This document shows, piece after piece, positions 7,832 through 14,502 of a stretch of DNA of 33,073 nucleotides; within the stretch, counting starts at the first letter, position 1, and each line of letters begins with the position of its first letter. The notes beneath the pieces were generated by a model. It saw nothing but the letters and a program-made list of their open reading frames with translations. It was not told the origin of the DNA and made no database searches. Made by a program: the position numbers and the translations under genes. Source of the stretch: JBIKLM01 sp044375105 (lineage in GTDB: Bacteria; Planctomycetota; UBA1135; GCA-002686595); the NCBI GenBank assembly GCA_044375105.1, contig JBILNK010000027.1, positions 1 to 33,073 of the forward strand. Direction: 5' to 3'.

Positions 7832-9073
7832 ATGCTTCCTCCGGTCGCGATCGGTCCGCGTTCCCGCGGCCCCCTGCTCGAGTTTCTTCTCTGGTCCCTT
7901 CTGGCCGCTTCCCTGACGCTCACGGGTCGGTGCCCCGAGGCATCGGCGAGCCCCGCCCAGGAACAACAGGGTCCCCCTGGCGTCAAGTCCGGGAAACGCC
8001 GCGCGTCGCGCGACTCGCGTACCTACCTGTACGACGTTCGTCTGCAGGATCCGGAGGCCCTTGCCAAGGGCGCTATGATGCGCGAGCGGGTGCTGGCCGC
8101 CGCCGGCGGGCTGGTCCTGCTGCCGCCCGAGGGGGACCAGGCGGGCGCGCCGCGCAGTTTCGGCTTGTTCGATCTCTTGCCGGGCCTGCGCTATCAGCAG
8201 CTCGAGGCCACCTACAGCAACGTGGATGCGGCCACCAACCAGCTGCAGATCCACCATCTGGTTCCGCGCACCGTGCACTTCGGCCCGGGGGGCAACGGCT
8301 ACCTCTATTCGGAGCTCGTCCGTTTCGAGGAAAAGATGAACAAGCCCGTGCCCCAGTACCGTCGCGAGGTGCTGGCCGGGGATGTGTCTTGGTTCGAGGT
8401 CGACGGCCAGTACTCGCGCCAGGAGGCCGGGTCCTTGAGGGCCAAACAAAATGTGGGCCGCGAGCTGTGTTTCGGCCTTGGACTGCACGGTTTAGCCACC
8501 CTGGGGGCCGATCTAGCTTGGCTCGAGGACCAGGAAGTCGACGGGCTCAAGCTGGGCTTGTATCTCGCCCGCCTTCCATTCAGCGTGCGCGGCAAAACCA
8601 TCGACGAGGTCGAGGACGTGATCCTGGTCGTCGACGAAGCCCAGGCGAGGCTCGTCGATATCCAATATTTCGATGTGAACCAGGTCATGCGGCGCAAGAT
8701 TCAAGCCGTGCCCGAGGGCGAGGTGCGCCTCGACCTGGATCCCGCGACCATGGACGGCATCCGCGTCAACTTCATCCAGCGCCGGCTGTCCGAGCTGGGC
8801 GGCGACAGCGCCGACAACCGCGCGATAGCCGAGGCGGAAGCGGCGCGCCTGGTGTTGCCGACCACCTTGCGATTCCCTGCGGCCTGGAGCCTGCAGGAGG
8901 CCAAGTCGCCCGAATTGGTGCGGTTGGAGGTCGCGGAAGCCCTGTTCGAGCCGATCGATCCGCGCGCTCTGATGCGGCCGTGGCAGAGCGGTCAGACCTT
9001 CACCGAGGCCCCCCGGGCGGACGCCTGGGACCCGCCGGCGCCGTCCGAGCAGCCATCGGCGCCCCCACGTTGA
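7832..9073 (+). CDS. Unrecognised exported protein
   Basis: A 413-aa protein I do not recognise. The N-terminus looks like a Sec signal peptide: arginines at 10 and 12, a hydrophobic run at about 15-31, then a possible signal peptidase I site after Ala39 (A-S-A). Cys34 is preceded by Arg and is not a convincing lipobox. The mature part is soluble, mixed alpha/beta, with many acidic residues and a proline/alanine-rich tail over roughly the last 30 residues. No catalytic motif or repeat was found. It is isolated between two glycosyltransferase blocks, flanked by repeat copies on both sides, and has a TAnnnT element 6 nt before its ATG. A periplasmic or surface role linked to the polysaccharide is possible but unproven. 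Coding status is well supported by the long frame and signal peptide. Confidence 0.75.
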   Translation: MLPPVAIGPRSRGPLLEFLLWSLLAASLTLTGRCPEASASPAQEQQGPPGVKSGKRRASRDSRTYLYDVRLQDPEALAKGAMMRERVLAAAGGLVLLPPEGDQAGAPRSFGLFDLLPGLRYQQLEATYSNVDAATNQLQIHHLVPRTVHFGPGGNGYLYSELVRFEEKMNKPVPQYRREVLAGDVSWFEVDGQYSRQEAGSLRAKQNVGRELCFGLGLHGLATLGADLAWLEDQEVDGLKLGLYLARLPFSVRGKTIDEVEDVILVVDEAQARLVDIQYFDVNQVMRRKIQAVPEGEVRLDLDPATMDGIRVNFIQRRLSELGGDSADNRAIAEAEAARLVLPTTLRFPAAWSLQEAKSPELVRLEVAEALFEPIDPRALMRPWQSGQTFTEAPRADAWDPPAPSEQPSAPPR

Positions 9074-9078
9074 CGGGG

Positions 9079-9120
9079 CTGTTTTGACGGCTCGGGCTGC
9101 GTCCGAGCCGTCGAAAACAG
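9079..9120 (+). terminator. Long near-perfect hairpin just after the stop codon
   Basis: CTGTTTTGACGGCTCGG (9079-9095) pairs with CCGAGCCGTCGAAAACAG (9103-9120), one bulged base, 7-nt loop. It begins 6 nt after the TGA of the upstream gene. The T-run is on the left arm and the A-run on the right arm, the opposite of an intrinsic terminator's U-tract, so it may instead stabilise the mRNA 3' end or block exonucleases. The right half overlaps repeat copy 2. Confidence 0.45.
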
Positions 9121-9140
9121 GCCATCAGAGCCTTTGGGCC
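9093..9140 (+). repeat. Intergenic repeat, copy 2
   Basis: Blocks CGGGCTGCGTCCGAGCC (9093-9109; one mismatch to copy 1) and AGCCTTTGGGCC (9129-9140; identical to copy 1) are separated by the same 19 nt as in copy 1. The copy starts 20 nt after a stop codon, again like copy 1. The second block can pair with CCCAAGGGAAGGC just downstream, giving a second stem. Confidence 0.55.
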
Positions 9141-9335
9141 CCCAAGGGAAGGCCGCGGATGCTCCGCTCTCGGCCGCCGGACGTGCCGGAGAGCCGCAGG
9201 TCGCTTCTGGAGCGCCGGTGCCTTCTCGCCCCGGGCCCCCGCCGGGGAGCCCCGGGGGCTGCGACCGGCACCGGAGCGAGGACAGCCCGGCTCGGACGGT
9301 CAAGGCCAGGCGGGCCCCACGCCGATCCTGCCCCC

Positions 9336-9836
9336 ATGGTCGGAGTCGTTCCTTCCCCCCAGCCGCCCGCCGAGCTCCCCAGCGGGGCATCCGGGACCGC
9401 CGAGGGGGGTCCGCGGGTCGGCCGTCAGAGCTTCGATCGCCGCAAGCAGGCGACCCCGCGCTTCTCGCGCTTTACCTTGTTCGGGGGGCGGCGGCGCGGA
9501 CCGAGACGCGAGCGCGAGCGCGGCGGCAGCTTCGTCGACTTGTACTCGAAACGTCTTTGGGCGCTCCTGCTGTGGGTGGCGGCCATGAATTTGGCCGATT
9601 CCTACTTCACCTTGGTGCACCTGCAGGCTGGCGGCGTGGAGCTGAATCCCGTGGCCGACGCGCTGCTGCGCACGGGCCGGATCGGCTTCGTGCTCTCCAA
9701 GTCCGTGCTGATCGGGCTGGCCCTGGTGGTGCTCTGCGTGCACAAGAACTTCGTGATGGCGCGCATCGGGCTGGTGGCCTCGGCGGCGATCTACACCGCT
9801 TTGGTGATCTACCACCTGAGCTTGTTCGAGCGCTGA
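9336..9836 (+). CDS. DUF5658 family membrane protein
   Basis: A 166-aa protein from ATG 9336. The frame is open back to 9084, but that part overlaps the hairpin and repeat and is R/P/G-rich, so the shorter form is preferred; GATCCT, a poor TAnnnT match, lies 6 nt before this ATG. Residues ~34-62 are strongly basic (RRKQATPRFSRFTLFGGRRR). Three membrane segments follow at about 73-97, 116-135 and 141-162. The DUF5658 signature is visible: N85/D88 at the end of the first segment and the E-L-N-P turn at 102-105. Function of the family is unknown. The basic cytoplasmic region could contact phospholipid heads or nucleic acid, but this is speculation. Confidence 0.75.
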   Translation: MVGVVPSPQPPAELPSGASGTAEGGPRVGRQSFDRRKQATPRFSRFTLFGGRRRGPRRERERGGSFVDLYSKRLWALLLWVAAMNLADSYFTLVHLQAGGVELNPVADALLRTGRIGFVLSKSVLIGLALVVLCVHKNFVMARIGLVASAAIYTALVIYHLSLFER

Positions 9837-10006
9837 ACCTCTCGATCTCTGCAGCAGCCCGACGGATTCAGCGGGGCGGGAGGATTGCCCGCGATCCCCG
9901 GCCCCGTTTGCTGCGGGAAAGCCGGGCACCTGGGATCAAGGGTCGCGCGACCGCCCCGCCGGGTGGCTTGGCGGCGGGGGCCCGCCTCCGCTGGAGTCCA
10001 TGACCC

Positions 10007-10031
10007 GGCGCCTCAAGCTGGCCGAGGCGCC
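10007..10031 (+). terminator. Hairpin upstream of the main glycosyltransferase operon
   Basis: GGCGCCTC (10007-10014) pairs perfectly with GAGGCGCC (10024-10031) around a 9-nt loop, in the 241-nt gap between the DUF5658 gene and the large operon. No T-tract follows. It may help separate the two transcription units or be incidental. Confidence 0.25.
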
Positions 10032-10065
10032 CCGGGTGCCCGGGGGTTAGGACCCGCGCGGGAGG

Positions 10066-10071
10066 TAGGCT
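10066..10071 (+). promoter_or_regulatory. Candidate -10 hexamer (TAGGCT) overlapping a possible ribosome binding site
   Basis: TAGGCT ends 6 nt before ATG 10078, the same spacing as at 7820 and 22817. Unusually, GGGAGGT (10060-10066), which could act as a Shine-Dalgarno about 11 nt from the ATG, overlaps its first base. The two readings imply different transcript starts: leaderless, or a leader from an upstream promoter. Confidence 0.4.
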
Positions 10072-10077
10072 CTTGGC

Positions 10078-11364
10078 ATGCGCGTAGCCCGCATTCTGAC
10101 TCGCTTCAACCTGGGAGGACCGGCTCGGCAGGTTCTGGCGGCCGATCCGCGCCTCGCCAAGCGGGGGATCGACGTGACCTTGTTCGTCGGGCGCGCGGAA
10201 GCGGGGGAGGGCGACCTGCTGGAGCAGGCCGAGCGCGCCGGATTGCGGGTGCGCTTGCTGCCGGATCTCGGCAGGGGCCTCAGGCCGGATCGCGACTGGC
10301 GTGCCCTGCGCGAGCTGCGCCGCGAGCTGGTCGGGTTCGATCCCGACTTGGTGCACACCCACGCCTCCAAGGCCGGTCTGTTGGGCCGTTTGGCGGCCGA
10401 CGCGGTGCCGCGGGCGCGACGGGTCCACAGCTTCCACGGCCACGTGCTCGAGAACTACTTCTCGAATCCGGTTTCCCGTCTGATCGTGCGCTGCGAGCGC
10501 CACCTGGCGCGGCGCACCGATGGGCTGGTGGCCGTTTCCCAGGCAACGCTGGAGGACCTGGTGCGACTGGGAGTCGACCAGCGCCCACGGATCGAGCTCC
10601 TGCCGCCGGGTTTGGATCTGGAGCCCTTCGCCCGCGTGGCGACCCTGCCCGGCTGCGGCAGCGCACCGGCGGGGCCCCTGCGGCTGGAGCTTGGAATCGA
10701 AGCGGACGCCCCGTTGGTGCTGGTGGTCGGTCGCCTGGCGCCGGTCAAGCGCCCCGGGTTGGCCCTCGAGGCCTTCGCTCTGGCGGAGGTGGCCCGCAGC
10801 GGGCGGGCGCCTGCCCATCTGGCTTTCCTCGGGGACGGCAGCGAGCGCCCGGCACTCGAAGCGGCCCGCGCCCGCCTGCCCGGCGAACTGGCCGCCCGCG
10901 TGCACCTGCTCGGGTCCCGCAGCGAACCGGCCCCGATCTACGCGGAGGCGGACCTGGTCCTGCTGGCCTCCCACAGCGAAGGGCTGCCGGTGGCCTTGAT
11001 CGAAGCGGGGGCCGCGGCTCGGCCGGCCTTGGCCACGCGGGTTGGCGGGGTGCCCGAGCTGATCACGCCGGACTGGAACGGCAAGCTGGCCTCCTCGGCT
11101 TTGGAGGAGGCCGCGCGACGCGGATTGGCCGAGGGCCTCCTGGCGCTGCTCGATGACCCTGCCGAGCGCCGGCGCATGGGGCTCAACGGCCGGGCTCGGG
11201 CCCTCGAGCGCCACGGTGCGGACTCCCTGGTCGACGGGCTCGAGCGGCTCTACCGCCGGCTGCTCGCAAAGGGTCAAATGCCTATCCGCACCGGCCCGTC
11301 AACAGCTCTGGCCCCTTCCAGTTCCCCCGACGTCCCCTCCGCGCCGAGGTCGCCCGATCCCTGA
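10078..11364 (+). CDS. GT4-family glycosyltransferase
   Basis: A 428-aa protein and first gene of the nine-gene operon. GT-B landmarks: ILTRFNLGGPARQVL (6-20), HTHASKAGLLGRLAA (93-107), a probable acceptor loop HSFHGHVLENYF (117-128), PPGLDLEPF (176-184), VVGRLAPVKRPGLAL (216-230) and the EX7E pair Glu301/Glu309 in SEGLPVALIEAG. The resemblance to the gene at 5125 (HTHxSKAGxLGR) suggests a shared subgroup. About 30 residues at the C-terminus are Ser/Pro-rich and probably disordered. The next gene begins 8 nt downstream at ATG 11373, or overlaps at CTG 11361. Cytoplasmic, membrane-associated; sugar specificity unknown. Confidence 0.9.
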   Translation: MRVARILTRFNLGGPARQVLAADPRLAKRGIDVTLFVGRAEAGEGDLLEQAERAGLRVRLLPDLGRGLRPDRDWRALRELRRELVGFDPDLVHTHASKAGLLGRLAADAVPRARRVHSFHGHVLENYFSNPVSRLIVRCERHLARRTDGLVAVSQATLEDLVRLGVDQRPRIELLPPGLDLEPFARVATLPGCGSAPAGPLRLELGIEADAPLVLVVGRLAPVKRPGLALEAFALAEVARSGRAPAHLAFLGDGSERPALEAARARLPGELAARVHLLGSRSEPAPIYAEADLVLLASHSEGLPVALIEAGAAARPALATRVGGVPELITPDWNGKLASSALEEAARRGLAEGLLALLDDPAERRRMGLNGRARALERHGADSLVDGLERLYRRLLAKGQMPIRTGPSTALAPSSSPDVPSAPRSPDP

Positions 11365-11372
11365 AGCTCCTG

Positions 11373-12515
11373 ATGCTCTCCGGCGATCGCCAGACTCCGG
11401 TCGGCGAAAAGGGGCCGTTCCATGCCATGCAGCGCGAGTTTTCGCGCTGGTTCGAGCGCATCGACGTGCTTTGCCCGCGGCCCGATCGTTCGGTCACGGT
11501 GCGCTCGATCTACGGCCGGGTGCATTTTCACCCGGCGGAGGTCCCGCGCAGCGGCATGCTGCGTTTCCTGGAGCGGCAGGGGCTCGAGCTGATCCGCCAG
11601 CACCGTCCCGAGCTGATCGTCAGCCACGACTACGGCTGGTTCTACAACGGTCTGGCCGCGGCCCGGCTGAGCCGGCGCTCCGGGGTGCCCTATCTGTCCG
11701 AGATCCACCACGTGCCCGGCGTGCCGGTGGCCGCCGATCTGCGCGAGGTTTTCGATCGGGCCGTGGCCAAGCGCTATATCCGTTGGGCGCGCTCGCGGGC
11801 GCGGGCCTTCCGGGTGGTCAATTCCGGTGAGATGCCCGCGCTATTGCGCTCCTGGGGCGTGCCGGCGGAGCAGATCCTGGTGCTGCCTTCCCTGTACATC
11901 GACCTACAGCTGTTCAAGCCGCCGGCGGCCCCGCTGCCCATCGAACAGGACATTCTCTACGTTGGCCGCATGGTCAACAACAAGGGCCTGGGGCGCATCG
12001 TCGAGGCCCTGGCGCGCCTGCAGCGCGAGGGTCGCCCGGCGTCGGCCACGTTCTTGGGCAAGGGCCCGCTGCGGCTGGACACCGAACGGCGCGTGCAGGC
12101 CGCCGGGCTCGGCCAGCGGGTGCGCTTCCTGGATTGGATCGATTCGGGCGCCAGCCTGGCGCGGCTCTATGCGCAGAGCCGCGTGCTGGTGTGCGCCTCG
12201 ACCTGCGAAGGCGGGCCGCGCGTGACCGTGGAAGCCATGGCCTGCGGGACCCCGGTGGTCTCGACGCGCGTGGGCGTGATGGGGGAGCTCCTGGCGGACG
12301 GACAGGGGGGACGGCTGGTGGGCTTCGACGCGGCCAGCCTGGCGGACGGCATCGGCGAGCTGCTGGCTGACGAGCCGGCGCGGCGCGCCGCAGGCCTCGC
12401 CGCCCGCGAGATCGCCAGCGGCTTCGAATACCAGCGTGTGCTCGAAGGCTACGCCCGGGGCCTGCACGGCTTGGTCGGCTGCGAGCCCACCCGGCGGCCC
12501 GAGGAGGCGCCGTGA
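11373..12515 (+). CDS. GT4-family glycosyltransferase
   Basis: A 380-aa protein from ATG 11373. The four codons just upstream read CTG AAG CTC CTG, which would complete the usual first strand (L-K-L-L-M-L). The true start may therefore be the CTG at 11361, overlapping the previous TGA just as TTG and GTG starts do at 5125 and 12512. Landmarks: SHDYGWFYNGLAAARLS (84-100), SEIHHVPG (109-116), LPSLYIDLQLF (171-181), YVGRMVNNKGLGRIVEAL (196-213) and EX7E with Glu279/Glu287 in CEGGPRVTVEAMA. It shares the 4-nt GTGA overlap with the next gene. Donor and acceptor unknown. Confidence 0.88.
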   Translation: MLSGDRQTPVGEKGPFHAMQREFSRWFERIDVLCPRPDRSVTVRSIYGRVHFHPAEVPRSGMLRFLERQGLELIRQHRPELIVSHDYGWFYNGLAAARLSRRSGVPYLSEIHHVPGVPVAADLREVFDRAVAKRYIRWARSRARAFRVVNSGEMPALLRSWGVPAEQILVLPSLYIDLQLFKPPAAPLPIEQDILYVGRMVNNKGLGRIVEALARLQREGRPASATFLGKGPLRLDTERRVQAAGLGQRVRFLDWIDSGASLARLYAQSRVLVCASTCEGGPRVTVEAMACGTPVVSTRVGVMGELLADGQGGRLVGFDAASLADGIGELLADEPARRAAGLAAREIASGFEYQRVLEGYARGLHGLVGCEPTRRPEEAP

Positions 12516-13588
12516 AGCTCCTTTTCCTGACCCAGGTGCTCGATCGGCGGGATGCGGTGCTGGGCTTCGTGCCGCGCTGGATCGAAGGCCTGGCGCGGCG
12601 TGTCGAGCAGCTGCGCGTGGTGGCCCTGGAGGTCGGCGATCCCTCCGGACTGCCCGCCAACGTGGACTGGCGCGAGATCGGGCGCCGCGGGGTCATGGGG
12701 CGCTACCTGCGTTATCGGCGGGTGCTGCACGAGGCCCTGCGGAGCGACGGTTTCGACGCGGTCCTGGCCCACATGGTGCCGCGCTACGCCCTGGTCGCCG
12801 AGGGCCCCGCTCGGCGGGCGGGGGCCGGGCTGTTCCTGTGGTACACGCACAAAGGCGTCGATGCCCGCCTGCGGCGCGCCTTCCCGCGCTGCGACCGGGT
12901 CTTCACCGCCAGCGATGAATCCCTGCGGCTCGAAGGTCCCCAAAAGGTCGTCACGGGCCATGGCATCGACCTCGAGCACTTCGTGCCCGCGCCCCTGCCG
13001 CCGGGACGCCCGCGGCTGCTCTCCGTGGGGCGCATGACCCCGGCCAAGGATCCGCTGACCGTGGTCGCAGCCCTGGGCCTGCTGGTGCGGGCCGGCCGGG
13101 ACCTGGAGCTCGAGCTGGTCGGCGGCGGCCTGGCCCCGGGCGATGGGGCCTACGCGGAAGAGGTGCGGCGGCGGATCGCCGGCGAGGGCCTCGGCGAGCG
13201 GGTGCATTTGCGCGGGGCCGCGCCCTACCTCGAGATCCCCGCCAGCTACCGCCAGGCCCAGCTGGTGATCAACGCCAGCCACACCGGCAGCGTCGACAAG
13301 GTCGTGCTCGAAGCCTGGGCCAGCGGGCGGGTGGTGCTGTCCTGCAACGAGTCGATCCCAGCCCTGCTCGCAGAGCTCGGTCCCGCAGCGCGCGATCTGG
13401 CCTTCCGGCCCGGGGACCCCGCAGACCTGGCGGAGAAGATCGAGCGCCAGCTGGCAGAGCCCCCGGAGCAGCGCCAGGCCCTCGGGCTGCGACTGCGCGC
13501 TTTGGTGGCCAAGGGCCACGAGGTCGAAGCCCTGATGCAGCGTCTGGTGGACGAGATGCAGGCCAGTTTGGCGGGAGGCCGGCGATGA
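12512..13588 (+). CDS. GT4-family glycosyltransferase with altered EX7E motif
   Basis: A 358-aa protein. GTG 12512 overlaps the preceding TGA (GTGA), implying translational coupling. It begins with the family strand MKLLFLTQVLDRRDAVLGF. FLWYTHKGVD (108-117), TASDESLRL (132-140) and GHGIDLEHF (149-157) form the inter-domain region, and SVGRMTPAKDPLTVV (171-185) opens the donor domain. The usual first Glu of EX7E is replaced: NASHTGSVDKVVLEAWA has Gly259 eight residues before Glu267. The S-H-T-G-S-x-D-K-x-V-L-E form recurs in a GT4 subgroup known to me, so it need not mean inactivity. The stop overlaps the next ATG. Confidence 0.85.
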   Translation: MKLLFLTQVLDRRDAVLGFVPRWIEGLARRVEQLRVVALEVGDPSGLPANVDWREIGRRGVMGRYLRYRRVLHEALRSDGFDAVLAHMVPRYALVAEGPARRAGAGLFLWYTHKGVDARLRRAFPRCDRVFTASDESLRLEGPQKVVTGHGIDLEHFVPAPLPPGRPRLLSVGRMTPAKDPLTVVAALGLLVRAGRDLELELVGGGLAPGDGAYAEEVRRRIAGEGLGERVHLRGAAPYLEIPASYRQAQLVINASHTGSVDKVVLEAWASGRVVLSCNESIPALLAELGPAARDLAFRPGDPADLAEKIERQLAEPPEQRQALGLRLRALVAKGHEVEALMQRLVDEMQASLAGGRR

Positions 13589-14502
13589 GCCACGCCGCAC
13601 AGGTCTCCGTGGTGATGCTTTCCTGGAACACCGCGGAGCTGACCAGCATCGCCCTGCGGCACGTTTTCGCCAGCCAGCCGCCGCCGGGCCAGGTGATCGT
13701 GATCGACAACCACAGCGCCGACGGGTCCGCGGACCGCATCGCGGCTGAATTCCCGGCCGTCGAGCTGGTGCGTAATCCGTGCAACGAGGGCTTTGCCATC
13801 GGTTGCAACCAGGGCATGCGCTTGGCCCGTCTGCCCTACGTGCTGCTGCTCAACTCGGACACCGAGGTGGCTCCGGACGCGATCGAGCGCATGGCCGGCT
13901 TCCTGGCGGAGAACCCCGCTTACGGGGCCGTGGCGGCCCACCTGATCCATCCGGGCGGCGGCACCCAGCGCACCTGCAACCGCTTCCCGAACCTGTGGAC
14001 GCCGCTGTTTTGGGGCACGCCCATCGAGCGCTGGTTCCCGGACAGTTTCGAGCTGCGGCGCTATTTCATGCGCGAGTGGGACCATGCATCCTCCCGGGAC
14101 GTGGAACAGCCACCGGCGGCCGTGCTGATGCTGTCCCGTGCGGCCATCGAGCGGGTCGGGATGTTCGATGAGCGCCTGTGGCTGTTCTACAACGACGTGG
14201 ACCTGTCGAAACGGCTGGCCCAGGCCGGGCTGCTCACGCGCTACCTGGCCGAAGCGCGCGTGGTGCACCACGTGGGGGCCAGCACCAAGAAGTTCGCCGC
14301 CTTCGTTCCCGAATACCAGCGCAACCGGCTAGTCTATTATCGCAAGCACCACGGCCGCTTGGCGGGCCTGTGGCTCAAGGCCTGCGTGGTGCTGAGCTTC
14401 CTGGATTTCGCCTGGGCCCAGCGGCGCGCGCGCCAGCGCGGCGAGCCGGCCCAGGAGGTCGCGCCGGTGCGGGCGGCGCTGGGCGAATTCCTGCGCTCAT
14501 GA
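13585..14502 (+). CDS. GT2-family glycosyltransferase (rhamnosyltransferase-like)
   Basis: A 305-aa protein; ATG 13585 overlaps the previous stop (ATGA). GT-A fold landmarks: SVVMLSWNTAELT (8-20), VIDNHSADGS (39-48), NEGFAIGCNQGM (67-78), the metal-binding region LLLNSDTEV with Asp92 in N-S-D, and FYNDVDLSKRLAQAG (201-215), where Asp204/Asp206 supply the base. This layout matches WbbL-like rhamnosyltransferases and related GT2 enzymes; rhamnose is only a suggestion. A hydrophobic stretch near 262-276 may sit at the membrane. It is the only GT2 in a run of GT4 genes. Confidence 0.88.
   Translation: MSHAAQVSVVMLSWNTAELTSIALRHVFASQPPPGQVIVIDNHSADGSADRIAAEFPAVELVRNPCNEGFAIGCNQGMRLARLPYVLLLNSDTEVAPDAIERMAGFLAENPAYGAVAAHLIHPGGGTQRTCNRFPNLWTPLFWGTPIERWFPDSFELRRYFMREWDHASSRDVEQPPAAVLMLSRAAIERVGMFDERLWLFYNDVDLSKRLAQAGLLTRYLAEARVVHHVGASTKKFAAFVPEYQRNRLVYYRKHHGRLAGLWLKACVVLSFLDFAWAQRRARQRGEPAQEVAPVRAALGEFLRS

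Noticed and set aside
9084..9335. N-terminal extension of the DUF5658 gene
   Set aside because: It covers the strong hairpin and repeat copy and is R/P/G-rich; the ATG at 9336 fits the family better.
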